Shown: positions 34,665 to 45,747, numbered from the stretch's first letter. The stretch: 64,000 nucleotides of DNA from Ophiosphaerella korrae (GCA_028456385.1 JALNQF010000151.1:1-64000), one strand, 5' to 3'. Notes: generated by a model from the letters alone, not told the origin. Translations and numbers: made by a program.

Positions 34665-34849
34665 TACTAACGAGTTTGCAGGCGAATGGGATGCAGGTGC
34701 CGACCAAGGATGTGGATGCGTTTACGTTTGAGGTGGTGAGTACGCAGGCGTGGATTCCGGGGAGGGCAGATGAGCCGGTCGAGTATAGTGAGGAGGTGGT
34801 GAGGTATCCTGAGATTACGAGGGGGCGGTATGGGGGTGTGAAGGGGTAA
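32579..34849 (+). CDS. Tyrosinase (type-3 copper oxidase)
   Basis: Oxidises phenols to o-quinones. Seven exons (32,579-32,792; 32,841-32,975; 33,027-33,160; 33,214-33,474; 33,530-33,819; 33,894-34,584; 34,682-34,849) close in phase to 630 residues. A hydrophobic N-terminus (QIVLQLTLAIIGISAPAWTL) suggests a signal peptide. CuA ligands are His119 (VHGRPYKTW), His144 (CPHNN) and His153 (GWHRPY). Cys142 is placed as in fungal tyrosinases, where it forms a thioether with the second His. CuB shows THGWVHG (His308, His312) and LHHTNVDR (His343/344); intron 5 cuts inside this last motif. A C-terminal domain of about 270 residues follows, probably the propeptide that shields the active site in latent tyrosinases. 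The last intron contains a (GT)19 run. Confidence 0.93.
34625..34662 (+). repeat. (GT)19 microsatellite in tyrosinase intron 6
   Basis: A pure 38-bp GT run lies in the last intron (34,585-34,681), downstream of a T-tract and 19 bp before the acceptor CAG. The branch site TACTAAC follows it immediately. Its length could vary between strains. Confidence 0.97.
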
Positions 34850-35108
34850 TTTGGGGCATTAGATTGAATGGGTGTTGTGAGGTGGTGGGGGGACCTGGGG
34901 GAAAGGCGTTTTGGGACTTTTTATTTCTTGTTGGACATAACTTTTTAGGAAGAGAGAGAGAGAGAGATATTACATCGTTGTGTAATATGTTCAAAGGTGA
35001 CATGGTTGGCCAGCACAGGTGTGGAATTCGTATTTGATTGATCCCGCTTCCCCTACATGACATGCTGACTGGGCACCAAGTCAGTCCCTCTCCATTCGAC
35101 CCACAACG

Positions 35109-35786
35109 CTAGCTCATTGATTGGCGCCTCTTGCGGAGCTCCTCCACCTTCTTTTTATACTGTTCCGCTCGCCGATCCGAAGCGTGTGACTCGTCTCTCA
35201 GCACGTCCTCAAAATCCTCGTCTATCTTGTCTCCAATCAAGCGTGCCTTGACGTTCCTCTCAAATTTCACTGTGCATGGGCTTTCAGCGGGGGTCTTGGA
35301 CTTGTACCGAGATAGATAGTGCTTTCCGCTTCTCGACCACATGTCCTCGTCTGCAAGCGCGGCCTGCATGCTTTGGTTGATACGCTCCAATATGCCCTGC
35401 AACGTCACATATGTTTCCACTATGATTGGCCAATACAGTACCGCTGCGGATCTCCAGCCCATTTCGTTAGACGCAGAGGCTCGGTTACATGTTTTCACCT
35501 TACGCTGGATAGCTATGTGGGCGTCTTTGAGTTCTTGGATGTCTAACTCTGGGGAGCGGTCTAGCTCGGCTTTGATGTCGTTGATCCGGCCTGAGATGCA
35601 CTTCTGGCGGTCGTGGATGGGGGCGAGGGATTGGAAGAGATGGGGATCACTGCTAGAGGCAAGGAGTTTGATGCTGGAGACTTGGGTGGTGAGGAGAGAG
35701 CCAAGTTCTTGGATTGAGGTGAGGAGAGCCTGGGTTTGGATCTTGGTCAGGTGGAGGCCGAGGATTTGGGCTCGTGGGGTCAGCAT
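35109..35786 (-). CDS. Hypothetical helical protein, 225 aa
   Basis: An intact single-exon reverse frame from MLTPRAQILG to EELRKRRQSMS. It is rich in Lys, Glu, Gln and Leu with long predicted-helical stretches (QALLTSIQELGSLLTTQVSS; IQELKDAHIAIQRKVKTC) and a basic coiled C-terminus (EQYKKKVEELRKRRQ). I do not recognise a family. The gene is convergent with tyrosinase, about 260 bp apart, and its upstream region carries an 18-base G run. The reverse-complement frame (35,341-35,796) is also open, but this strand has the more protein-like composition. Confidence 0.65.
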   Translation of the reverse strand: MLTPRAQILGLHLTKIQTQALLTSIQELGSLLTTQVSSIKLLASSSDPHLFQSLAPIHDRQKCISGRINDIKAELDRSPELDIQELKDAHIAIQRKVKTCNRASASNEMGWRSAAVLYWPIIVETYVTLQGILERINQSMQAALADEDMWSRSGKHYLSRYKSKTPAESPCTVKFERNVKARLIGDKIDEDFEDVLRDESHASDRRAEQYKKKVEELRKRRQSMS

Positions 35787-36417
35787 GTTCAGATGAGGTG
35801 AGGTGTTTAGTCTATTAGTGAGGCAGGATATGGGGGGCCGGGGGGGGGGGGGGGGGGTTTGCTTTATAGGGTCATAATCTCATACTTGGTGATGGACACA
35901 TTGTAAGGAAGCGTTGTCACTGGATGATAGACAATGTGTTGATTGGCCAAGGAATTGCGTTTGCTTTGACACTATGTGGACGGTGTGTTGGGGCGATTTA
36001 GTGCACGATAGGGAGCTTGGTGCGTTTGGTTAACAAACTGAGTGGCAGAAAGTAGTGACAGCAAGATGGTCGGGGTCAAAGTTATTGATTTGCCAAAGTC
36101 ATGCGCATGTCCAACACTGATAGGACTGTTTGGCCCAGCCTCATTCCCAGGTAGCAGCTTAGCGTGTCAGTAGCTGAGCAGTAGTCTGCTCCCAGTCTCC
36201 CGGGGCAGCTCTGTCTTGCGTCATGCCGGCGCTGCAGTTGGTGCAACGCGTGCTTTGGTAAACAGCAGGGACGTGCTGTGTCCCGAAACGGCGGATTCGA
36301 GGTGGTCGAAGCCCGAACAGAGTCACTCGGGACGGGTGGTTAGTTGGGCTCTTTGCGGGCCGTAATACCAAAGATGTCATCGAAGGCGATCCTCTGTTGG
36401 AGAAGTCAGCTGAAGGC
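35787..36417. other. Intergenic with G18 homopolymer
   Basis: About 630 bp between two genes read in the same direction. It contains an uninterrupted run of 18 G (35,840-35,857) preceded by GGGGGGCC, about 50 bp upstream of the hypothetical gene's ATG. No gene is seen. The region should also hold the 3' end of RPB4 transcripts. Confidence 0.5.
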
Positions 36418-37018
36418 TCACGAGCAGCGGTCTGCTTGGGCGAGCTTCTCCCACGTACGCATTTTTGTCAACTCGTCTAGTATTGGCTGCAGCGTCTCGT
36501 TGTCCAGCTTGCCGGCCAACGAAGGAATGAGGGTAGTGGCCTCATCCGCCGAGTCGGGCGTGAGGGTGCCTGGCAGAGTCAGCGCTCGGCGTTTGCCAGC
36601 TGGTGTGCGACCACGGCATCCAGCACGCACCTAGCAGGGCCTTCTCGACTGTGGTCAGCTCGGGGTGGGTGTCGAAGAGGGCGGCAATGGAGTGGAGGCT
36701 CTCCTCCTGCTTGTAGCGCGAGAAGTTTTCGAGGTAGTCGAGGAAGTGGGTGATGGTCTGGTTGTCGTTGTAGATCCTGTCACGCAGCGGGTTGTTCTCG
36801 GGGTCCTTCTTCTTCCGGGCCTCGTGGACGGCAGTGACGACGGCGCGCGCCTCTGACACGGACAGCGCGTGGACGTCCTCAAAGTCGCCCAGCTTGATCT
36901 CGTTGCCCATTTCCTCCTCCTGCTCCAGGCGCGGCTTGGGGCGCGAGACCAGGCGCGGGGCGCGGAAGACCTGGGGCGGCGGCGGCTGCGGGCGCTGTTC
37001 TGGCTGGTCGCCGTCCAT
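36418..37018 (-). CDS. rpb4: RNA polymerase II subunit Rpb4
   Basis: Forms the Rpb4/Rpb7 stalk of RNA polymerase II in the nucleus. Two exons (37,018-36,631; 36,569-36,418) join in phase to 179 residues. The core matches the family: LGDFEDVHALSVSEARAVV, then FLDYLENFSRYKQEESL, then LTTVEKALLG across the intron to TPDSADEATTLIPSL and ELTKMRTWEKL. An extra Pro/Gln/Arg-rich N-terminus of about 35 residues precedes the core. The final ten residues (AQADRCS end) are less certain, because a further intron could replace them with a tail reading IAFDDIFGITARKEPN downstream. It is divergent from the LIM-RhoGAP gene. Confidence 0.88.
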
Positions 37019-37844
37019 GGCGGGCGGTGTGCTGGGCGGGCGGCGGGTGGTGGTGATGCTGGTGGCGGCAGCGGTGGTGGTGGTTCATGGGCACTGCACT
37101 GCATTGTTCATGGTTGCGCTCGCCGAGCCTCATGCCAAGACCATCAAAGCGCTCGACCCTCCCCGTCAAGACTGCTCGTCTCGTCGATGCCGTGCACAAG
37201 ACTGCAATGCACGCGGGGGTAATGCTGCGCTGCGCTTCGGCAGGACTGCATCTGCCGGGCGTGGCGGCGCCGTCTGCACAGCCGGGTGGATAAGAATACG
37301 TGGGCAAACAACAATCTTATCCTGAACAGATGCATGCATGCATCAGCGTCCTGTGCAAGGCCAATTTCCAGTGCCGCGCCAAAGCGGCCTAGCGCCTGCT
37401 GCACACCTCTCTCATGCACCCACCGACAATCAGTCCAGCCGCAGCCACAACAACACCCGACACCCTTTACCACGGCCGCCCGCTCCCTCGCCAGCTCCTT
37501 CACCACCTCCCAGCCTGCCGCCCTGCCAATTCCTCGCCGCGCCCCTCGATTCCCCGCCGCCCCGACCGTGTCTTAGCCGTCGTGCAGGGTTCCGCTTCGG
37601 CGCCCCTCGCAGCTTGCCCGCCAGCTGCTGCCACACCCACCACACCCACCGCCAACGTCGCCGCCTGCGCATGCTGCCCACGCCCCGGCCCGCCACGCCT
37701 GTACATACTCTCCCTGCCTCTGCCGTTGCCCGCCCCCGCTCCTCGCCCTATTGTTACACGCCCTTTCTGGCCCTCGGCTACCGCCCCAGAAATCTTGGCC
37801 CCTCGACATCTACCTGACCTTCGCCGGCGCTGGCCTAGCTAACC
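37019..37844. promoter_or_regulatory. Divergent promoter, rpb4 / LIM-RhoGAP
   Basis: An 826-bp GC-rich gap. The half near the RhoGAP gene is strongly C/pyrimidine-biased on the forward strand (CCCGCCACGCC-like words), as in many fungal housekeeping promoters. A short GCATGCATGCAT run lies near 37,331. Many overlapping frames are open simply because the region is GC-rich; none looks real. Confidence 0.45.
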
Positions 37845-40800
37845 ATGGGCACACCGGCGAACGGCCCGCCCTATATGGACAGCCAGGGCGCCCCGCAGCA
37901 GCACCCTTACGACCCCCGCAGCAATGGCCTCTCCAGGCGGCGCACCGACGAGCAAGACATGCAGCCCTCCACCGACCCCAATCTCAATCTCAACCTCAAT
38001 CTCAACCCCAACCCCAACCCCAACCCCAACTCCAACTCCAACTCCAACCCCAACCCCAACCCTCAACCCGCCCCGAAGCCGAAGCGAAGCGGAAAGATTT
38101 GCGGCAAATGTGGGGAGGGATTGACTGGCCAGTTCGTTCGAGCACTAGGGGACACCTTCCATCTCGAGTGCTTTACATGTCACGTAAGACAACTCCTCTC
38201 TTCTGAATCCTAAAAACCCTACTCCATCTCTTGGGCCCTCCAGCTCTCGGCCTCTCCAGACTCGTAACTGATAACCACCCAGGATTGTGGCAAGATTGTG
38301 GCATCCAAGTTTTTCCCTGTTCCAGAAAAGGCGCCTGGCCAATACCCTCTGTGCGAAACTGACTACTTCCGGCGGCTGGATCTTCTTTGCTTCGAATGTG
38401 GCCAGGCTCTCCGTGGCTCATACATCACAGCACTAGACCGCAAATATCACATAGAGCATTTCACCTGCTCCGTGTGCCCTACTGTCTTTGGCGCATCTGA
38501 CAGCTACTACGAACACGAAGGCAGCGTGTACTGTCACTACCATTACTCAACTAAATTCGCGCAACGATGCAACGGCTGCCAAACCTCAATTCTGAAGCAG
38601 TTTGTCGAAATTTTCCGCAATGGACAAAACCAACATTGGCATCCAGAATGCTACATGATACACAAATACTGGAATGTCCGACTCCACTCCGCAGGCCAAC
38701 CCGTCATTGAGCGCTTACAGGGCGCTGATGGCGATGCGACAGAGGAAGTGCGCGAAACCGTGCGTCAGCAGGAAGAGGAGATCGAAGCAAAGGTCAACTG
38801 GATTTGGAAGACACTGTCAGCTTTTGAAGAAAAGTCGGCAACTTGCATCTCCGACATGCTCCTCCATGTGAGCAATGGCGCATATGTCGATGGTGTAATG
38901 GCGGCCAAGAAATTCATTGTGCACGTTGAGTTACTCTTCGCTGCCGCAGATGAGCTTGACGCACAACTCAGTACCCGAACACCAAAGGGCCTCACCTACT
39001 CCCGCGAATCAAAACTTCTTTGTAAAAAAGTCGTCGCTTTCTTTGCGCTACTCACACAGTCCCAAGGAACAGGCGTCCGGCGGCTTGGCGTCACCCAAGA
39101 ACTTCTGTCTCTGGTCACTGGATTGGCTCATTACCTAAAACTCCTCATCCGAATTTGCCTACAAGGTGCTTTGAAGCTAGAGCGCGAAACTCGATCCTCG
39201 AGCGGCATCACTAACTTTCTCACTCAAGTCAATTCGCTCGACGCTCGGTTGGAAGAAGAAGCAGAAAGAGATCACGTCGCGGAATCTGCAATTCTCGTTC
39301 CAAGGTGGGCAGATGCCTGTCCAATCTGTGATACTCAGGTTGAGGACAAATGTCTCCATCTCAGCAACATGTCTTTCAACTACAGCTGCATGATTTGCCG
39401 TGGGTGCAATGCTGATCTGCGCAGTGATGTGCGCAATGCGTACTGGAGTAGAATTAAACAAAGAGTCTTCTGTCCTGCTTGCGCAGCGGCCCAACCCGAC
39501 GCCGAGAATGGATTTGAGCAGGTGACGAAACTGCGACAATACGTTCACCTGTTGAAGGTGGCTCATGCTCGCCTCATGGCGACACTGCGCTCCAGCGGTG
39601 CGCTGCCGCACACTTCTGGTAAGTGGAGCCCCTTTACTCATCAAACGAACTTTCTTATCACTACTCTTCTTGACACCCGGCTCAGATTTCTGGCACCGCT
39701 ACCGAGATTATATTCGTCCCACTAATGATCCATAGATGATCCGAATCTAGCGGGCTACGACTCGTCACAGGGGCATCGCCTAGGCGACAATGGATCTGAA
39801 CAACAGAATCCACATTTGCGACAAGATACACGTTCAAAATCCTACGGAGATGTTGCACGGAGTGACAGTCAGAGCAATAATACTGCGTATGAACAATCAA
39901 TGTCTGACATTAAACGGCTCCGCTCCACACGACTGGATAAACACCTGTCAAACACAATGAAGCGCGCTCGTGCCTCGAGAATCATTGATGGGCCCGAGGG
40001 CATTCAAGCTGGTGGGGATGCCCAGCTAAGAGGCGGCATGCAAATCGTTCAAGAACGCGAGATGCAAAACGACGCCGACAATGTAACACTTGCCGTCAAC
40101 TCCCTCGCACTCGACGATATTGCTCGCATGGCCGCTTTGGAGCAGCAACGAGAGCAGCGACCAAACGCTTTCCGAGCTGGCGGGAGTGCTTTACTTGGCC
40201 AGGGAGATCAACCTAGATTGCACAACGGCCACCGCCGCGACTTCTCTGGAGGACATGAATTAGAGAATATGGCAGAAGGACGATCTCGAACCTTCTTTTC
40301 AGAGCTTTCTCCACTCGAGTATTTCAAGTTGAAGGGTCTTGCTGTACTTCAGCTTGGGTTGTTGCTTGACGATAATCAATACAACCAAGGTGAACTTCTG
40401 GATCTCATTGAGTCAAAGAAGAACAACAACTTCTGGGGCAAAATCGGATTTGGCAAAGCTTTCAAGACAGACAAGAGCAAGCCGAAGAAGAACACCGCAG
40501 GCGCAGAGAAGCCTGTGACTGACAAGGCTACTTTCAGACAGTCTCTGGAATATCTTGTCGAAAAGTACGGCGCCGACTGCACAGAAGGCGTTGGCCCGGG
40601 CGCCTTGAAAGTCCCTGCCTTACTCGAGAATGCCATCACTGCAATGAGAAGCATGGACATGTCCATAGAAGGTGTCTTCCGCAAGAATGGAAACCTCAAA
40701 GCGCTTCGGGAGCTTGAGGAGGACATTGATGCCAAGGGTGTTGACCAAGTTGACCTGAACTCTAGGAACCCGGTCATTCTTGCTAACCTTCTCAAACGCT

Positions 40801-41681
40801 TTCTCCGACTCATGCCAGATCCTGTATTGACCCTCAAACTCTATCGACTGTTCATGGTAGCCAATGGTAAGCAACGCTTATTCTTCTACAAACCCAGGCT
40901 AACATGCACAAGATATCGAAAACGAAGAGCAGAGAAAGAAGGTCCTCCATCTCGTTCTGTGTTTGCTACCAAAAGCGCACCGTGACACGATGGAGGTACT
41001 CTTCCGATTTCTGAACTGGGTGTCATCCTTCCATACTGTTGATGAAGAAAGCGGCAATAAAATGGACACGTGGAATATTGCCACTGTAATGGCTCCCAAC
41101 ATTCTTCGAGAGAACAATGAAAAAGAGATGCGAAATGTAGATCAAGGTGCTGTAAAAGTCGTTTTCGATCTCATCGAGAATAACGACGAGTTCTCAGAAG
41201 TAAATTTCCCCCGTCTCTTTCAACTCGACTCAGACTCTAACCTAGTCAGGTACCTCCAGAAATCATGGAATTACTCAGTGACGAGAGCTCTTCGGACATG
41301 TCTGCGAAAGAAATTATGCGCCAATGGGAACAAAGAGGCAAAAACCCTCTCTCAGCTCCTGCCTCGTCACCACGAAACCAAGGCGGCACTGCTTCGAGAA
41401 AGGACCAGCGAAATGCCCCCCAAATCACACCAGCAGATAACAACCCGCAACCCTATGCTGGCGAAGCATCACTTCGACACGTAGGACCAGGTGGCCAGGG
41501 AATAACGCGGGCTAATACTGATACTTCTCCATCCCATCAGCTAGGGACACCAAACCCGAATTACGGGCGAAGCCCTCAAGACTCGGCAGAGAGTCATCGT
41601 ACAGCATCACCCCATCGACACAGCTACAGATCACCAGCATATCCAAAACAAACACAGATTGGTACAGCCGGTGCAGGGTGA
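37845..41681 (+). CDS. lrg1: LIM-domain Rho GTPase-activating protein (Lrg1-type)
   Basis: Switches off Rho-family GTPases; the yeast relative Lrg1 acts on Rho1 in cell-wall synthesis and polar growth. Five exons (37,845-38,183; 38,283-39,618; 39,736-40,866; 40,913-41,199; 41,250-41,681) join in phase to 1,174 residues. After an Asn/Pro/Leu/Ser repeat (about 45-75) come LIM1 (CGKCGEGL, about 86; split by intron 1), LIM2 (CFECGQAL) and LIM3 (CNGCQTSI). A fourth Cys-rich zinc-like segment (CPICDTQ...CMICRGC) follows near residue 455. The RhoGAP domain spans about 840-1,025, with the catalytic arginine in SIEGVFRKNG and the LLKRFLRLMPDP and NIATVMAPNIL motifs. The tail is Ser/Pro/His-rich. Three LIMs favour Lrg1 over the two-LIM Rga1. 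The assignment rests on layout. Confidence 0.9.
37978..38066 (+). repeat. In-frame hexanucleotide repeat (Asn-Leu / Asn-Pro / Asn-Ser)
   Basis: Tandem six-base units AAYCTC, AACCCC and AACTCC encode alternating Asn with Leu, Pro or Ser near the N-terminus of the LIM-RhoGAP. All units keep frame. Such coding repeats usually vary in copy number between isolates. Confidence 0.9.
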
Positions 41682-42353
41682 AGTCATGGAATAATAGTCT
41701 TTTAAAAACGGTGTTATTGGCGCTGGGTCCAGATTTTATTCTTGGCAAGAGCGAAAAATTGCAATTGGCGGCGATACTTTTCTCCTGTCTAGAAATGAGT
41801 TTCATGCTCTGGAAAATTGTTTACTTTGCGCATTGGTCAGGGGCGATTTGAACGCTAGGCTGTACCAGTTGTTGTATGGGCGCGTTCTTACACATCAAAT
41901 GATCTTTACGGCATTGGCAATGGCGTTTCTGGCCCGATTACGTCCGCCATCTACGATATTGGCACAACATGGTACTGTTTATTGTGGGCGGCGAGGCATG
42001 GGCGCAGTACAATCTGCGAGAATTGATTTTTGTATGGATGATGAGCTAGGCAGTAGAGCAGCAGAGCAAAGAGGCTGAAGGCGGCAAGGTTGCGTTGGCA
42101 CCGTGGTCATGTATTTACTACCGACCAAACACGGTAGCGATACTGGGCCGGAGAGAGATTTTGTGCATGATCTGAGAAGAGGCGATGGAATTGTGACAGC
42201 TCAAAGGAAAAAAAGTCGGCGCTCAAGAACTGATTCATGTTCGTCGTGCTATTTATGCGTGTGCATGGAGCTCTATAAAAGCCTTCTTCCCAAGTCTGAT
42301 TATTTAATACTCTTCTTCTTCTCTTCCTACGCTTCCTACTCTTCCTCACTTCC
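41682..42353. other. Intergenic between convergent genes
   Basis: About 670 bp between the RhoGAP stop and the stop of the methyltransferase on the other strand. Toward the right it becomes a pyrimidine-rich TTCCTAC/CTTCCTCA run (about 42,310-42,365) that overlaps the last codons of the methyltransferase. No gene seen. Confidence 0.5.
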
Positions 42354-43322
42354 TCACTTCCTCACAGCTAAGATGAACAACCGCGGATACACCAACAGCA
42401 CATTCCCATCCGCCATCTCGGGATAAGCAGCCGCCAACCGCGTCTCATACTCGGCCAAAAACGCCTTGCGCGCCTCGTCATCCCCAATGCGATTCAAAAA
42501 CGGCTGCAAGCCCGATCCCCGCACCCACTCCACCACCGCCGGCGCCCCCTTCAACACATGAAAATAGCTCGTCCGCCACACATCCACCGTCTCGGCAAAC
42601 GGCACCAGCGCATTATAAAACGCAGCCGTAGGCTCCACACGATCCAGATCTGGCCGCGCCTGCTCGCCTGCATCGCCGACGCCCGCGCCCGCGAAGAAGC
42701 GCGCCCACGGCACATGATTGTCATCGCCCGCCATGGTGGCCGTATCGCGCATCAGCGTGTGCGACGCCTCGTCGTAGTTGTCCGGCATCTGCACCGCGAG
42801 CACGCCGCCGGGCGGCAAGTCCCGGAACAGGCGTTGCAGGGCGGGGATGCGGTACTGGGTGCGCAGCCAGTGGAACACGGCGTTGCTGAAGAGCAAGTGC
42901 GGTTTTTTTGAGCCTGCTGCGTCGTCGTCGGCCGCGGTAAAGCTGGCTACGTCGCCGAGGGCAAAAGGTACGGTGGGGAGGGTTTCGCGCGCCTTGCGCA
43001 GCATGTCTGGGCTGGAGTCTACGCCTGAGATTTGGGCGGTGGGGAAGGCGTCGAGGAGGGCTTGTGTCGAGTTTCCGGGGCCGCAGCCGAGGTCGTAGAT
43101 GCGGGGGGTGGGGTGGGTGATGTGGGGTTTTATTTGGGCAATGAGGTCGTGGACGGGGCGCGTGCGTTGGGCGTTGAATTTGAGGTATTGTTTTGCGGAC
43201 CAGTCTTGGGATTTGGGTGGGGAGGGGGCCGCCATGGTGGCTGTGAAGGCGCGAGTCAGGCGGGGTATTTGGGATGTTGGTGGGGTGTTGATTATTGAGG
43301 TGCTGCGCAGGCAGCGGAGCAT
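42354..43322 (-). CDS. Trans-aconitate 2-methyltransferase-like enzyme
   Basis: A 322-residue intronless SAM-dependent methyltransferase. The SAM-binding motif is IYDLGCGPGNSTQALLDAFP, with an acidic strand end at ISGVDSSPDML and GDVASF further on. Diagnostic family features are WSAKQYLKFNAQRTRPVHDL, the FSNAVFHWL and PGGVLAVQMPDNYDE segments, and VLLVYPRLFILAVRK at the C-terminus. Known members methylate trans-aconitate, an inhibitor of the citrate cycle formed from cis-aconitate. The first 30 residues (Arg/Ser/Thr-rich, no acidic residue) look like a mitochondrial presequence; the second Met (TATMAAPSPPK) would give a cytosolic form. Both may be made. Confidence 0.88.
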   Translation of the reverse strand: MLRCLRSTSIINTPPTSQIPRLTRAFTATMAAPSPPKSQDWSAKQYLKFNAQRTRPVHDLIAQIKPHITHPTPRIYDLGCGPGNSTQALLDAFPTAQISGVDSSPDMLRKARETLPTVPFALGDVASFTAADDDAAGSKKPHLLFSNAVFHWLRTQYRIPALQRLFRDLPPGGVLAVQMPDNYDEASHTLMRDTATMAGDDNHVPWARFFAGAGVGDAGEQARPDLDRVEPTAAFYNALVPFAETVDVWRTSYFHVLKGAPAVVEWVRGSGLQPFLNRIGDDEARKAFLAEYETRLAAAYPEMADGNVLLVYPRLFILAVRK

Positions 43323-43929
43323 AGTGGCGTGTGGTTGTGTCTTTGACTGTCTTTTTCGGCGATGATATCAGTGTCCGAGTCTGGAAACAAAGCTTTTGTC
43401 AGAGTTGGCTAGAATGGCTGACTAATCGTAGACTAGTGCTATATCCTATATCACAATAGAATAGATGCAGTCATTTGCTCAGAGCGCTTGTGGGTAATAA
43501 GTATATCCATGAGACGTTGGTCGATGGAAGGTGAGAGACTGTTGGATGAGCGCCAAGCCATAAGGCGTTTTATATTGGTCGAGTACTCGGTCTGATTGGC
43601 TGCATCAGGACCGCTTCACATGCTGGTATTTGCTATTGCCTTATCAAAATCAGATCCGAGCTGAAAGAGGATGATCTCTTTCGGGCCCGTCTTTGGTAAG
43701 GTGTAAGGCCAGAAAGATGCTCTAAACTAATCAAGAGTTCTGTATAAACATGTTCAGCACCATCATTCATGAGGTGTCGGACAAAGCCCGAATGTCTACC
43801 GATAAATAAAGTGGCTGTGCCTTGGAAATGGGTATCATGTAGGCGTTACTGTGCCTGGCTCTGCCAAACGCTAAATTATGTCCAAGAAGAGAGGTTAACA
43901 AAACGCTTCTCGCACGCAGTCAGAGCCCA
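43323..43929. other. Intergenic, no gene seen
   Basis: About 600 bp between two reverse-strand genes. Contains the upstream region of the trans-aconitate methyltransferase and the 3' flank of the LaeA-like gene. No element recognised. Confidence 0.5.
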
Positions 43930-45292
43930 TCACCGTGCAGCGGGCGGTTTCCGGCCATAGACAACGGTGCCCGGTAAATAGGCGTGGGCTCTGTAGCTCT
44001 TCAATTCTTTTCGCATCTGCGCGAGGTGCAGCTGCGCTCGAGCGACGGACCACTACGGCTGTCAGCCATTTGAGCAGGTAGCGGGGCAGACCAGACTTAC
44101 GCCACCCACTTGGGTCAGAAGACGCAGCATGAAGCCCTCGACGCCATCCATCAATCGCAATTGATTCCATCGGCCAATGTTCTTCAATTGGGGGTCCTTG
44201 GGCCATCCGTTCATCGGCCATTTGTAGTCGACTGTGACAACATCCACAAAGCCAGCGTTTCTCATTCTTTCGGCGCTCTCCTCCCAGATGGTGAAGCTCT
44301 TGCCAAATTTGGTGCCCATTTCGATGACGACATTGCCCCATGTGTGGTAGAAGTGGTCGGGCCCCATGCTCGCATCATCGGCAATGGGTTGGACCGAATG
44401 CTCCACAATTTCTATCCAGCCGCCCGGTTTGGTGTGCTCGTATGCCTGCTGAAAAAAGAAGTCCCAGTCTGTGTGCTTGGTTAGCCGGGGGTGTCGCGTG
44501 GTGAAGAGTCGGGCCGAAAGATACCTGGTATGCATCCGAACAGCTCGCGGATGTGGATGAAGTCGAAGTGATTGGGCGGGAAGGTCCACTCGAGCGAGAC
44601 GTCGTCGATTTCAAAGTGGCAGTTTGGCGGCACCCATTCGGGCTGTATGGGCGAGAGGTCTGTGCCCGTGACGGTAGCAGAGGGATACTGGTCGGCCATG
44701 TCCTGGTACTACACGTTAGTGATGGGGGTGGGGGCCTTGGGTGGTGTGTCTGGCATGGCTCGTAGCTTACAATGGCCCAGATGCCCGTGCCTGTGCCGAC
44801 ATCGAGGATCGTCTGAGGGCTTTGCAGCGGGGCGAGGTGCAGCCTCTGGTCCAGGGTCAGGAGATACATGTGGTGGGCAAAGTCGAGGATTTCCTTGGCC
44901 AGCTCGTCGTTTGGGCCCCAGTATGAACCGTCTCGATATGCATGGTACTGGCGGCCGTTTTCCATGCGGTGGTTCAGGATCGACGATGCCAGCGAGTCGG
45001 TCTCGTCGCCCAGCAGGCTGCCGCTGTCGAAGCCCGAATCGGACCCAAGGCTGTCGTCGTGGACACCGACTGCCTGCGATTCGGCGGCATTGTTCTGGCT
45101 GCTCTGGTTGTTCTGGTTGTTCTGGTTGTTTTGGCTGTTTTGATGGTTGTCGATGCTGTCGCTGCCGTGGTTGGTTGCGGCGAGTTCCGGTGTGCGCAAC
45201 TGCCCGGCGCCTTCTTGCACACGCGCCAGGCTATCCGAGCCGCGGGCGAATATGTTCTCGTCGAGGGGCCGGTAGGAGGAGGGCGCAGCCAT
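43930..45292 (-). CDS. SAM-dependent methyltransferase, LaeA-like/TAM type
   Basis: Four exons (45,292-44,771; 44,708-44,525; 44,468-44,101; 44,052-43,930) join in phase to 398 residues. An acidic, Gln/Asn-rich N-terminus (residues about 45-70, repeated NNQ units) precedes the domain. The catalytic core has [13 protein letters not shown] (SAM motif I), [25 protein letters not shown] and [10 protein letters not shown]. The C-terminus [18 protein letters not shown]...[14 protein letters not shown] is the standard ending of the LaeA-like group. Members of this group include regulators and tailoring enzymes of secondary metabolism; substrates are mostly unknown. It is divergent from an FAD monooxygenase, 455 bp away, followed by an alcohol dehydrogenase. 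This is not necessarily the global regulator LaeA. Confidence 0.87.
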
Positions 45293-45747
45293 GATGGCGT
45301 GGGTGAATCATGCAAAGGGGTGACGAGGGTGCTGAGCAGAAGAGAAGGATATTTAGGCAGATTATCCCGTTGTCAATAGCCAGGCAATTATTAGGTGCGA
45401 GTCCCGTACGGCGCCGTCTTTGGCTGGCCTGGCGTGAACGCGAAGGCGAACGGCCCCCTCCCTCGGAGTCCCTCCACTTGCGCCGATCCAACCGGCGATC
45501 CCACCGAACCTGCTCCAACACACGTGAGGCCACTCCACCGGCCATTTGACTTTGGAGTCGGCAGGCCTAGGCGAGACTCGACAAAACAATGTCGGTGGCG
45601 CAACTGGCGCAACGGGCACACCCTTGACTGACCGGCCTGCAACCACCAAAAGGCGGCCAAGGTACCTGATCTGGTCATCTACCGGCAACGTCCCGTCCTC
45701 AGCACTTCAGTATTTCTGCATTCCAGTATTTCACTGCTTGCATTGTC
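45293..45747. promoter_or_regulatory. Divergent promoter, methyltransferase / FAD monooxygenase
   Basis: A 455-bp gap shared by two divergent genes, suitable for joint control. I saw no strong inverted CGG pair that would mark a Zn2Cys6 regulator site with confidence. No open frame here is convincing. Confidence 0.4.

Noticed and set aside
35341..35796. 151-codon forward frame opposite the hypothetical helical protein
   Set aside because: Trp/Arg/Ser-heavy translation typical of an antisense shadow; the reverse frame has a normal amphipathic composition.
37338..37842. Overlapping 142-159-codon forward frames upstream of the LIM-RhoGAP
   Set aside because: GC-rich promoter DNA leaves several frames open at once. 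The translations are Pro/Ala/Arg/His runs without structure.
43930..45292. Calling this gene the global regulator LaeA itself
   Set aside because: LaeA-like methyltransferases form a large family in each genome. The motifs fix the family but not orthology.
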